A stretch of DNA of 64,000 nt from Ephydatia muelleri (Eukaryota > Porifera > Demospongiae > Spongillida > Spongillidae), in NCBI GenBank assembly GCA_013339895.1, contig JABACO010000020.1:6039029-6103028 (forward strand), written 5' to 3'. Below, in pieces: positions 1 to 11,990 of this stretch (the first letter of the stretch is position 1; the number at the start of each line of letters is the position of its first letter). Made by a program: the position numbers and the translations under genes. The notes under the pieces were generated by a model, which did not search any database, was not told the DNA's origin, and was given only the letters and a program-made list of their open reading frames with translations.

Positions 1-907
1 GTACAAGGTAAAATAATTCACATAATGAATATGGTGCCCCACAATCAAGGAAATTCCTTAAAATAAATGCAGCTTACTAGTAAACTCTCAATTATTGAAT
101 TACATAATTGCTAAATAATGAATATAATTACCTTAAAAATAAACGCAGATTGCTAATTAAATTTCAATTATTGTATTATATTATAACTGATAAATGAACT
201 AGAATAAAATCAAAAGGTAATATACAACAAAAAATCTACTCAATTTTGAATATATGTCAGTCACTTAATTCAAACAAATCATTCAAGATTTAGTGACCAC
301 CCATAGTCAAGCAATAATTATTAATGACAATAATACTTCAGTTAATTGGTTAAAATTTAAAATCCATCACAGTTATTAATCGTTAAACATTTGATATTTG
401 ATTAAATTTGTTTTTAATTAAATATAATTAGTTATATATTATATAATCAGAACTTTTTCCTATTTGAATTGGTTATTAATTACAAATACCAAATACTTAT
501 GGTAAATTTTCCCCTCACTGTGAGATACTCAAATACAGTGTACATGTACACGCATATGCACTGCAGCTATACAGCATGTACATGTACGCACAAGGATGAG
601 TACTTCATCTTGAAATCAGTCCATTTCATGTAGCCATCAGGTTGCCGCATCAGGAGTTGAATAACATGTGATCTAACAAATGCCAGCAATTGAAGAGATA
701 CCAAGTGAGGCAGTTAAGTACACTGTACAATTTCAGCTATGGTACATACTGAAGAGCAAATCTCATGCAGCTGCTTGCGACCATAGTATTATTATCTTCA
801 GTTTCAAAAAAAAATTTACTCTCATACAATTCTTGTAGGAATTCTCAAGGAAAATATTCATTAGGATGGTACTACCTGCACAATATTGCATGTGAGTTAC
901 AACCAAC
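1..907. other. AT-rich stretch, no gene seen
   Basis: No convincing exon, RNA gene or repeat array is visible here. The sequence is very AT-rich and every reading frame is short. It probably belongs to an intron or the 3' region of the minus-strand MARF1-like gene that follows, because the last exon I can place ends at 908 with an open donor site. Confidence 0.5.
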
Positions 908-3900
908 CTTGTATATCTGTCCATCTCTTTTTCATCTGCCCAACTGCACACCTCCACCTCCCACGGAATCTTCTTAAATTGGCAGATCTCATGTATCGCT
1001 TTGCAACAGACAGCGGCAAAGCTTCTGGCCATGTCTGGTGTAAGGAAGCCTCTATTACAGAGATCTGCCACAGAGTCTTTCTGTTCAATGGCTGACTGCA
1101 GAATGTCCAGCTGCAGCAGTACATCCAGCTCAGTGCAGTTATACCACAAGAAGGCCAAATGCTTAGCCTATAAAGGCAGCAACATAATTATATCAGTCTG
1201 GATAAAACACATGCAATGCTTGTGTGTACACGCGCTCATGTATTGCAAGTGGAACACAAAAATTAGAACAGGGCAAGATTGAAGTACATGTATGCAGTTC
1301 CACACCCACACTTATAAGCATAGGTAGACAAAAAGTATCCAACCGAAGTAAAACAACAGCATCACTGAACACATGCTGCGAAAACCACCAAACATGCAGG
1401 TGGATACAGTTTTTGACTAAAACAAAAAAATCTGTTGGAATACCCCCTCCACAAATATGGCTGTAATTTGTTAATTGCATAATACATGTGAACCTGTGCT
1501 CAGTTTGGCTTCACTGCAAATAGCTATAATAGTATTGCGACCTAACTTTTCTTTGCCACAATAAATCACATAACTTTGCGTTTGTCTATTGCTACATGAA
1601 AGTTAAAGTCAAGCGACCAATACATCAGATCACATGCTTTAGGTAAAATTTGATTTTGATTTTTATTGGCCGATTTTTTCCTTTTAACTTGAATTGGGGG
1701 TCAACTGGTAGAAGAGCCTTATATATTTAATTATCTGAGAAATAATTCCAAACCAGGTAATATTAAAATATAAACTTCAGGATGACCAAAAAATGAAAAT
1801 AAATGTAGCTTTAGCTTTTTATCTACAGCTGGAATCCCGCCTTTAAGCGGGATTTTAAAGTAAAGGATTGATGTAGGTAATTGTGACAATATCACATCTT
1901 TTGCGGGCCCCCCGCAAAAGAAACTTAAATGTAAACAAAATTACACGGAGAGGAGTGAATACCTGACATCGATATAAAGAGACCTTCTTAGCACTTATTT
2001 TTTTAAATCCAGTGTTACACTTCCATACAGATAGATAACTCAATCTGTCTTATACCTGAACGTGGGCCTTGACAAAGACATCATGGATTGGTTTTCGTAG
2101 AACATTAGGGTTTCGGCGAACCTCTACATCAGCCTGCACCTTGATCAATAGCTTCGCTGATAGCATAGATACAATGGCAGGCACTGGTCGAGGGATGGGG
2201 GGCATTGGTTGTGGTTCTGTGAAGCTGCGCGTTGGCATGGGGAGAGGAGATGGTGGTCCATCGTACACGTCACCATGGGAAGGTCTGTGCTTGGCTGGAA
2301 AACGAAATGGATTTGGTGATGGGTTGCCTGGTCGTCTGGGAGGAACTGGTATATGACCAGGTTGTGCTCCAAATGGAGGTAATGGACCACCCTGGGCTCC
2401 ATATGGCAATGCAGCACCCTGCAGTCCTGCTGCTAGAGGTTGTGGAGGGGCAGGTGTAAAGCCCTTCTTCCGAGCAGTATGGGCACTACGTTGAACCTTC
2501 ACCAAAATCTTCGAACCATACACATCTTCTCCTGTCATTCTCTTCTGAGCTCTGAGAACAAAAAACAATATACAAAAAAATGATTAAATTATTTCCTAAC
2601 CACACACCTGCACAACTTCAGAGATGTGTACTAACTAATATTACCTGCATTAGACCAATACAGTTAATAACACTGATGCACAAAAGTTATTAAAGAATTT
2701 CACAGCCACCATTTCAAACCTTCTCATTACATAATTCAAATCGCATACACAACAAAGTAGACAGTAACCATTTCAAATGCACACGATGACATAACATAAT
2801 TAAAATTACAGCTCAGAGAAAGGTGCTATAACCAATTACAAATTACACTACACTTCGGCTGCAATAACTTACTTCATTGCTGCTTCGACACTTCTGAACA
2901 CAATGACTGCTGTTCTTTTTTTAACATTGACTTCACGCACTTTCCCACCACAATTGTCACACAGCACACTAAGCCTGGCTTGTATCTTCCTACGTTCTAC
3001 CATTTTTGGGCCATCCCCAATTACAGGCAGACCACTCACTATGACCTCACATGAAGAGGATTGCTGCAGAAACAAAACATTTTGTACACAAATGTGAAAA
3101 ACACTTCAACCAATAATACAAGTTACATGCGAAACCATATCATTCAAACAACTTCTCTACTAAGTGAGAATCTTTGCACCCAGTTTCAGATACAGCCTTG
3201 ATACTATTGCATTTGTATAAGCTAGTACACATATTCACGTATACAAAATTTATAATGCAGTTTCCAGTACTAATCCGGCAATATGCACAACTTATAATCT
3301 CATTAAAAGATGGGCCAGTTAACCCCTCATTTTGCATATTTTGAAATCTGACAGCATGCAAACCGAGGATATAAACTGTATTTGTTACACGCACTTAAAT
3401 GTAACTGTTTTAAAGAGGCTAATAAACTACATGTAACACAGTGAGAAAATAGTTTTCATGGTGATAAGCCAGTATCATCTTTGTTGCCATTGGTTACATG
3501 TTTTGAAACACTACTACTACTTCCTGAGAATCTAAAAGAGACTCCATGATCTTGAATACATGATTGTTAATAATTGCTTCATAATAATGATACATGATTT
3601 TCTTACACATTACAAATTTGTTTGCAATACCTAAAGCTTAAGTCGTGTTATTAGAAAATTCGACACAAGGTTTCCATTAAGCAACAAGTACGCAGATGCT
3701 GTTGACACAAATAATACACGTGTACTAATACAGCATTCTATATCACCAACCACACTGTTATCATTTTTTTTTAATTTAAAAAATAAATTCACAACTAAAA
3801 TATAACCAGCATTGAACCAGTGAACTTCAGCCTTACTGGTTGCAAAGATGGTGGCTCCAAGTCCTGTAGAAGGTCCTCAAAGAGGACCGACTTATTTGCA

Positions 3901-6497
3901 AACACCTTCAGGGCATCAGAGGCTTGTCTATTGTGGACCAGAGTGATGGTGATGTTGTGGGCGTGGCGAAGATCCTTCAGTTCAGCAGCAAAATTGACAT
4001 CCCCCGATATGAGCACCACAGTACAGGGAGGATGGTAGGTATGGGCAAAGCGACGCAGGCTTTGACGAAGCTTGTCATCAGCAGCATTCTTGGCCACAGC
4101 ACTGACATGGACCACAGTGACCTTTGGAAACATAATGGGACAATTGATTAAGCACTATCCCTGGTATTGTATAACTCTTTCCTCAGCATAGAAATCCTTC
4201 AATATTGTAGGCACATAAGCAACCCAATAACTCATTGGCAAGAAAGTGCTCGTTGGGACTAGTGTCAGAACTTCATACAAAACCACATAAAATAATGGCT
4301 CTTATTGTAGATGCTAAAAGAATGGGCTATCCTGGACCCATAACATCTACAGCCCACACTTCATGCCCAGAATTGAGGCTCCCTAAATAAATAACTTACT
4401 TTACAAATATACTAGGAAGTCAGGAGGTACTCTGTAATAAAACTAGATGAATCCCAAGAAATAGTTTAAACTCCCGTACTAATGACAAGCCATCATTTTC
4501 ACTTTGACGTATAGCACTTTGTATAGCACACATGCAGATAAGATTCCTCCCCAAAAGATAATGTCATGAAAAAAAAAGGGACGAAAAACGCTACTAAAAC
4601 TCATTTCTCAAAACGTTTTCGTTTCCTTAGACACCTGATGCATTGAGGGTGTGTTACTTTAATGCAGTCATTGCAAAATTACAAGCTTGCTTGGGATCAG
4701 ACTGCACAAATGAAAGCATTTTCTCCTTCGTGAACATGTTTGTTGTTGGCCACATCTCTTCAACTGATACCACACAACTCCTTCTATAGAACTATGTCCA
4801 GCACAGGATGAGGGTGCCAAAATATGTCCTACACAGGCATAAGCCCATTATGAAATACAACCATTAAACACTATACAATTACTATCGTCCGACCAAACAC
4901 ACACACTCAAACACACACACACTCACACAAACATACCTGTGCTTTATTGAGATCATCCATTACTTCTTTCCTCTCTTTGTTGATATCACATACACACAAG
5001 AACTCGGCCTCTCGCTTCCCTTCAAAGAACATCTTCCGTATCTTGTTGGCCAATGCAAAGGCTGACTTGTCTGGTGTCACTTGACAGTTTTCTATGTCCC
5101 AGAACACACCCACTGGCTCCAGCTGCCCCACATGACGTGGAGAGTGTGGGGGATGTACTGAGGAAGGCATTGAACTTCCATCTGGGGCACCAGTTGTTGC
5201 AATTTCTATGCATAGCCAATAGTGAAAATCCTTCAAAAATGTGCAGCACATAGACTAAATGCCTAATGACTACATGCAGGTGCAATAAAGCTTGTTGGTA
5301 GAAGCAATTATAAAGAAATAACCAGGTTCTTTGATGGGCACAAGTCTGGTATCTTCAAATTGTAACTGACCGATTGATTCCTGTTGAATGCTTGATTCTA
5401 ATACAAACCAACTATTATTCTAAACTATGTGACTTCATGTTCACATGCGAACGTATATATTTGAGTGTGTGGTGCCATTTGTAGCCTTACTTGTACTCTT
5501 TGATTGAATTTAAAGATAGCCATTGATGCATGTTACGACATTGATGTGTGTGAGCTAATATGGGGCCATACATCTCATCCCTAAGTTAAGGGAGTACAAT
5601 GAGAACGATCCCCTTAGTGAAATATTGCTTCATTTTTATTGTGTGAATTACTTTAGTACATGGATGATATGATATAAGTGCAAGCCACTGGAGTTTAAGT
5701 TCTGTTAAAATACAGTTACACACCTTGGTCCAATCTTTGGTCACTGAACGATGACTCCTCTTCAGTCAAGCTCTCCAGACGGCTGTACTCAATACGCTCC
5801 TCCTCCCCCTCGTTCTGTTCCAGCATGTCCTCCTCCTCCCCTTCCTGCTCATTCACACCAGCATCATCACCCTCATCACTTCCACTATCTCCACCATCCT
5901 CATAAGCACCATTGACATATGCTCCACCTCTTCCACCTCCATTAGCACCATTAATACCATTTGTACCCACACCATTGCCGTACCGACCAACAGTGTATCC
6001 TCCATCATTGCCAGCACCAGTGCTGTCCTCACTGCTAGAAGAAGATGAGCCGGGACCACTTCCCTCCTTCGTATGTCCAGGCGGTGGTGTGATCGCAGGC
6101 CACCTGGTTTTGGTATCTCCTTCTCGCTCAGAGTCAGTGAGGATCTCCACATCCGACGCCCTGCCAGAGGGCTCAGAGAGCTCGCCGGTGGAGTCGGAGT
6201 GGTCACTCTCCTCACCATCCTTGCTATCATCTTGCAGGACACCAGCCTGAAGGAGTGAGGAGGGGTAGAGGGGGGGGAGACAGGACAGGTAGCGATGATA
6301 TGAATAATATTACTATGCTGTGTTATGCTGTACTTCATCATACAAATACATGTACGTTCCAAGCTTGTACATGTACACATATGCGCTGCACACCACATAC
6401 TAATTTACACACACTATGCACACATACATACATGTATATGCACACACACAAATACACACACACACATACACACACACATACACACACACACATACAC

Positions 6498-6528
<31 letters not shown>

Positions 6529-8684
6529 GAATGGACACCATACCTGTGGACCTCGACGTTGACTGATGTGCTGCCTTAAGCCCCCTTCTGTTTTGAAGAG
6601 TGCCTCGCATATCGGATCACCACACTGACCATTGCAGGAATAAAAGGTAGGACCACCACTAGCCCCCACTTCAGCTGGTGCAGTATCTGTGCCCATATGA
6701 AAAGACACAGCTTATTCTTTGCTCATGCATGATGGAACTGAGGTGTGCACACGCACGCACACACACACACACACATACACACGTACAGCTACTAAACCAT
6801 GTGACAACGACACTTCTTGACACACACTGCACATGAGCACATGTCAAACCTTTACACCACACATGTGCTTTGCATACAGGTATTTTGGCATTGCCACAAA
6901 GTATGATGCCTCAGATAAGGAACCTCAATGACAGGGCTTTCCCTCTGATAACGGTGATAAAGGAATGAATTCATTTTCTAAGGGGCACAAAACGGTTGGA
7001 GGGAGTATGGGATTTAATGGATGGCACTACCTTGTCATACTATTTTAGAAGATGTGACACAGGCACAAGCACAATGGTAACAGAAACTTATCATGTGTTA
7101 TTAAATTTTAAATTACTACTCACGTCTGCCTACTTCTCTTGTTAAACTTCATCCTCCATCTTCTCTAAGGTTTTCCGACACAACAGGAACCTTACGTCTC
7201 ATTTGCCAAAACTTCTGCGCCTTTCAATTGTCTTTTTTTTTTAATTAGAGTAACGTATTTATGGAACTATGCACCCTCACAGCTTGTCTCCTGTCCTATC
7301 CCTTTATTCAAGAAACTGATAAAGTATCCCTAAATTGTGTACATGTTATCTGTGATGCACATGTTTGTACGTTATCTTGCCATTGCCATGGAGACATATG
7401 GCAACTGGGCTAAGGACAATATCACATTTGGTCTCTCGCCTGGCTACTGGTATTTATCACATTTTGTCTCTCCCTGGCTACTCAACACAAGTCCAAAGTC
7501 ATTTCAGGCGCGTCTATGGTCGTTTAAACCTGATCCTGATATACGGGTAATTGCAAGGACCCATCTTAGCCAGAGCTTTCTGGCCAATAGGAGGATCATT
7601 TACTCAAGTAGTGTTAGGACCGTTTTTTTTAAATAGGGTGTATGCATTTGTTATGCATTTGTGGTTTAATACACAGCAATGTATTATCATTTCATAAAGA
7701 AAATAAACAAATAAAACTAATAATGTAGAAAGAAAGTATAACAAAAAGCAGCAAAGCAAATGATGAACTTTACACCCTATGGCACATACAAGAAAATAGA
7801 TAACATATTGGCAGACATCTCATGATTGAACACCATAACTCTCATGATTGGCCACCATAACTCTCATGATTGAACACCATAACTCTCATGATTGGCCACC
7901 ATAACTCTCATGATCGAGCACCATAACTCTCATGATTGGCCACCATAACTCTCATGATTGACCACCATAACTCTCATGATTGACCACCATAACTCTCATG
8001 ATTGACCACCATAACTCTTGCATGATTGGCCACCATAACTCTCATGATTGACCACCATAACTCTCATAATTGGCCACCATAACTCTAGCCATAGTAACTA
8101 TCATGCACTCGCCCATTAAAAAGAAGCCAAAAAGATTTATCCACCAGTTTGAACCGAACTACTCATAAATCAAAATGTGTACAAGAGAGGATGAATCATT
8201 TGAACAGTGCCAACCAGAATTGCTAAAGAAGTGACCAACCTGCTCCTTTTGGCTCATCCATTCCACCAGGATGTCTATCTGGGCAGTTCCTGTTAGAACA
8301 GTTCTTCTCTGACCACCTTGGACACACCACGATGCTTGATCGTGCTATCTCACTGTGGCGATAGGGGCACTAGACGAACAAGAAATGGCTTTTAATTTAT
8401 TGTGTAGCATTGGCGCGTAGCAACGCAGTTCACACAAACCCCATGCCCTGGCATCGGCGCGTAGCAACGCAGTTCACAATACAAACCCCATGCCCTGGCA
8501 TTGCCCCGCAAACCCCATGCCCTGGCATCGGCGCGTAGCAACGCAGTTCACAATACAAACCCCATGCCCTGGCATTGCCCCGCAAAACATCAGACAATCT
8601 GAGTGAGGCTACAGTATATGCGAGGTAAACCTTTACCTCTCTCTTTCCACACGTCACACGCACACGCACGCATGCACGCACACA

Positions 8685-8749
<65 letters not shown>

Positions 8750-9145
8750 GCACGCACATTCACACAATCTAACCAGTTCTCCTTTTTTACAGTTGCCAGT
8801 TTTCATGTAAAACAAGCAGTCTGTGATAGGCCTATGGTCCATCGATTGATCCAAGTGACCTTCTTTCCGCAGAACACTCGGTCCTTTGGTTTTTATTGGA
8901 ACAGACGCTATTTTCGAACGTTCCATCGCCTTGGCTGCAGTTTCTGCCTCAGCTTCTGAATAGAAATTAACGTATCCAGATTTCTTTGACTGTCCATTAT
9001 GGTCACGCATAACTTTAGCGCTGGCGATACCGCCTTCACGTGTAAATCTATTGAAAATACGCTTCAAGTCCTTCTCTGTAACCGTTTCTTTAAGATTACC
9101 TATCCACACGGGATAGGTAGCCTGTTTTCGTCCCTCCACAGACAT
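908..9145 (-). CDS. MARF1-like RNase (RRM, CCCH, NYN, RRM), 3' end outside window
   Basis: Nine exons join in phase on the minus strand: 9145-8774, 8369-8240, 6686-6544, 6246-5724, 5205-4937, 4121-3837, 3063-2873, 2551-2056 and, less surely, 1161-908. Exons 1-2 encode an RRM ([20 protein letters not shown]) and two CCCH fingers (C-x8-C-x5-C-x3-H, then C-x7-C-x4-C-x3-H) like those of ZC3H11A. Exon 3 has a Cys/His finger-like stretch. Exon 4 is a Ser/Gly/Glu-rich acidic linker. Exons 5-6 form a NYN (PIN-like) ribonuclease domain with FWDIENC and [19 protein letters not shown], which carry its acidic residues. Exons 7-8 carry a second RRM and then a Pro-rich tail. The NYN-RRM order is that of MARF1, which degrades target mRNAs in animal germ cells. 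The LOTUS repeats expected after this point would lie beyond the window. Exon 9 keeps phase but its fold is not recognised. Confidence 0.85.
1833..1920. repeat. Two perfect GC hairpins in an intron
   Basis: Positions 1833-1854 read aatcccgc-ctttaa-gcgggatt and 1898-1920 read cttttgcggg-ccc-cccgcaaaag. Both are perfect inverted repeats, 43 bases apart, inside the last visible intron of the MARF1-like gene. Their GC-rich stems stand out in AT-rich surroundings. They could be subterminal hairpins of a small transposon or a structured intronic element; nothing decides between these. Confidence 0.55.
4899..4932. repeat. Short CA-rich microsatellite
   Basis: An interrupted CA tract lies directly beside the donor of the first NYN exon (exon end 4937). 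It is read through in several frames as Cys-Val or His-Thr strings, which are not protein. Confidence 0.7.
6427..6528. repeat. CA microsatellite
   Basis: About 100 bases of CA/TACA repeats lie in the intron between exons 3 and 4 of the MARF1-like gene, ending close to the donor site at 6543. A second, short CA tract is at 6753-6782 in the next intron. Confidence 0.9.
7818..8090. repeat. 22-bp tandem repeat, about 12 copies
   Basis: The unit ctcatgattgaccaccataact repeats about twelve times with small changes (gaacacc, gaccacc, ggccacc variants). It lies in the 1.55-kb intron between exons 2 and 3 of the MARF1-like gene. Variants such as GGCC and GAAC seem to alternate in the first half, which suggests a 44-bp higher-order unit. 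It is a minisatellite; no spacers separate the copies, so it is not CRISPR-like. Confidence 0.9.
8407..8590. repeat. Imperfect tandem repeat, about 3 copies
   Basis: The module gcatcggcgcgtagcaacgc plus a cagttcacaatacaaacccc-type tail ending in atgccctg occurs three times. A partial copy (gcattgccccgcaaacccc) lies between them. It sits in the first intron of the MARF1-like gene, next to a CA microsatellite at 8690-8748. Confidence 0.85.
8690..8750. repeat. CA microsatellite
   Basis: A pure CA run with CACG edges lies in the first intron of the MARF1-like gene, just downstream of the exon 1 donor at 8773. Confidence 0.95.
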
Positions 9146-9345
9146 GTTGGAGCTGCTGTCTAACGTCTTAAACGTCTACAACGGTGTTCTTCCGCGCTGT
9201 CAGCGTTTCTCATCTTTTCATTTTAATTTTTTTATTTGGCCCATGACCCGCTCACATGATGCCACGACGTCATAGACTTTCTAAAAAGGGCCGCCCCGGG
9301 GGGGGAAAAGAATAAAGCTAATACGCATCAGTTTTATTTGGTGAG
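9146..9345. promoter_or_regulatory. Shared promoter region between divergent genes
   Basis: The start codons of the minus-strand MARF1-like gene (9145) and the plus-strand Pkr1-like gene (9346) are only 200 bases apart and face away from each other, so the promoters must share this stretch. It holds a short G run (9300-9306). No TATA box is clear. Confidence 0.55.
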
Positions 9346-9716
9346 ATGGAATCCGAGAAGCCTCGTAGGGGATTTGTAGAATCCATCGTATACAGTGCAT
9401 TGGAACCAGGAGTCAACTCGTCTTTACACGTTTTTGTCAACGTGATTCTCGTGATCTTAGTCGGCTTGTGGATTGCACTACTTTTCATTGTGGGATTTAG
9501 TATTCACCTCATCATCCTAGCGGCTATCACGCTAGGTTTTCTCGCCGTCTTCAACTGGTGAATTTTTACTGCCTTTACGTCACCAGTTATCATCATCCCC
9601 CTCCTCCTCACAGGGTCATGACCGAGTTGCGAAAAAACCCGCAAAAGGGATCATCTTCCTCCAATACTCCGCAGCAGGAAGAAACGGATGGCAGCACACA
9701 CCTCAAGAAACAGTGA
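9346..9716 (+). CDS. Pkr1-like small ER membrane protein
   Basis: Two exons, 9346-9557 and 9614-9716, flank a 56-bp GT-AG intron and give a 104-aa protein. The N-terminal part FVESIVYSALEPGVNSSLHV resembles the FxESVFEPGTS motif of yeast Pkr1, a V-ATPase assembly factor in the ER. It is followed by two membrane segments (about residues 26-45 and 48-68) and a polar Ser/Gln/Glu tail ending in lysines. Without splicing the frame would stop right after the second membrane segment; the splice adds the hydrophilic tail. Only the fold pattern supports the family name. It is convergent with the sphingosine kinase gene. Confidence 0.65.
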
Positions 9717-9720
9717 ACAC

Positions 9721-9996
9721 CCCCCCCCCCCCCCCCCCTTGCATTAAATATCATGCGCGAGAGCATATAGCAGTAAACAGTACACGCCCTTCGTTCTATG
9801 TGCACTGTACTGGTGGAGATACATAAATGTAAGAACCAACGAACTATTGGAACGGTTGTAACATAGCACAAGCACATGCACATGCATATACTACAAATGT
9901 GCTAACAATCACCACCATTACACACACACAAAAGAAAAAAAAACTATACAATACCGATGATACATTCCAATATGTGGTACTTTTAAAATTCCTATT
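9721..9996. other. Gap between convergent genes, with a poly-C tract
   Basis: The stretch between the stop codons of the Pkr1-like gene (9716) and sphingosine kinase (9997) starts with a run of about 18 C. It must hold both 3' untranslated regions. No further gene is seen. Confidence 0.6.
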
Positions 9997-11951
9997 TCAC
10001 GTTAGTGTATCGCCCTCTTGCCTACGCTTGCGACACATCAACCGTGCCACCCTTGGGTGCAGCTCGACCTGCAGGGTCCCGTAAGGCATGGCCTCCCCGT
10101 CCACAGTGATCATGCCTGGCTCCGTGACCACCTCGAGTCTGAACGCGCTGACCTCGAGCACGGTCACGTGCTCCTGGCTCAGGTGCTTCCCACTCTCGCT
10201 GTCCGTCAGCACCTTGAGGAGGTCGAACCTCGACATCTCCGACCTGAACACTACCACGCGCAGCCCCCCGGAACCGATGTGCTTTGTGGGGTCCCCAACA
10301 AAACTGCGAGAGAGGTGAGATGTCAAGAGGGCGCTGAATGAAAGGAGGTTCACCGGCATTGTCTTCCAGCTGCCAGGCACACTTTGTGACAGGTGGGGCA
10401 GTAACTGGAGATGAGGTCCACAAGGCACTCTGGTGAGGCCCACTGGAACGTTGCCATTTTCTATATTCCCATTATGGAGATTTTCTGTACCTGTGCTGTG
10501 TTGGCTTTGTTCCACAACTGCACTATCGCCACCTCGACTCTGTTCTGTAACAGTGTGGTTTCCCTGGCTACTGGTTTTATCATCCTGGCTCTGTTCTGTA
10601 CTGTCGTCACCACCTTGAGTCTGTTCCGCACGGATGCTATCAGTACCCTGAAGGTCACGGCTACTCTGGGCTCGCTTCTCAGCCTCTTGTTCCTGTTGGA
10701 CCCTAAGTCCAGGGCTCTCGTCCACACCCTCTTGTTTCCCAACTGCGTGCTCCTGCTGTGCCACTGCGTCTCTCCCCTCCACCACTGCATCTCTCCCCTC
10801 CACCACTGCGTCTCTCCCCTCCACCACTGCATCCCTCCCCTCCACCACTGCATCTCTTCCCTCCACCACTGCATCCCTCCCCTCCACCACTGCATCTCTC
10901 CCCTCCACCACTGCATCCCTCCCCTCCACCACTGCATCCCTCCCCTCCACCACTGCATCCCTCCCCTCCACCACTGCATCTCTCCCCTCCACCACTGCAT
11001 CTCTCCCCTCTGTGCCTGTTATCTGCCCTGCGTTTGCAGACTGAGAGCCGACGGCCGCAGTGGGTGGGGCGAAGTGCGCAGACGAATGCGGTGAGGGCTC
11101 TGTTGCCATAGCAACAGCAGCAGCAGTGGCGCCTCCTCCTGCAGCCTCGGGAGAGTGGCCCTCATCCAATGGGAGGTAGTGGAGTATCCCCTGGTACAAC
11201 GTTCTTCTTCACAATGCACTTGACCGAGCCTGCACACAATAGACACAAAAGAGCCGTCACATGGCACACGGTACATGCAGCATGAATGGGGCTAGGGTGA
11301 TACGAAACTGTGTGATAACAGAAGGTTTGTATTGACACTACATGACACACTGACCTTTCTAATAAGACAAATATATATCAAGGATGTCATTTACTGGTAC
11401 ATGCATGTTTTCAAATTTCCCTAGTGCGACATACATTTTGTAGGTCATTATATTCCACCTCAATATCATTTACCTATTAATATTTTAACAATGACCAATT
11501 AATTACCACTTCAGTCTTGTGGCTAAATTGTAGTATACTAGCATGCTTGTGTTGGTGAACACATGATGCACAGTCAAGTGACTGACCCAACACAAATCTT
11601 GTCTCTCCCAGCTTTCTCATCTTCTCCGATTCAATATCAACGTCAGCTACCAGTCCCCAGGCCATGGCAAGTGACATGTAGCATTTGCCTCCATCGTGGG
11701 TCTCCACGGTTGCCACATCCATTGGGAGTGGGCACCCTCTGATGATCAAGAATGCTGCATTGGTCAAGCTGTACTCCTCCCTGCACGTGAGAGAACATAA
11801 TGCCACACGTATTGTGTACGTGCATGAGACAACAATGTAGCACATGTGTACCAGTATGTAGATGAAAGACTAATACGTGTGTGTTGTGTGTGTGCATGAG
11901 AGAACAATGCAACACACGTACCAGTATGTAGATGAACATGTGTGTGGTGTG

Positions 11952-11990
<39 letters not shown>

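Noticed and set aside
7818-8090. Regular repeat that could look like a CRISPR array
   Set aside because: The units abut without unique spacers, in an animal intron. It is a minisatellite.
10411-11111. Long plus-strand frames rich in Pro, His, Leu and Ser
   Set aside because: They are antisense shadows of the 21-bp coding repeat of sphingosine kinase.
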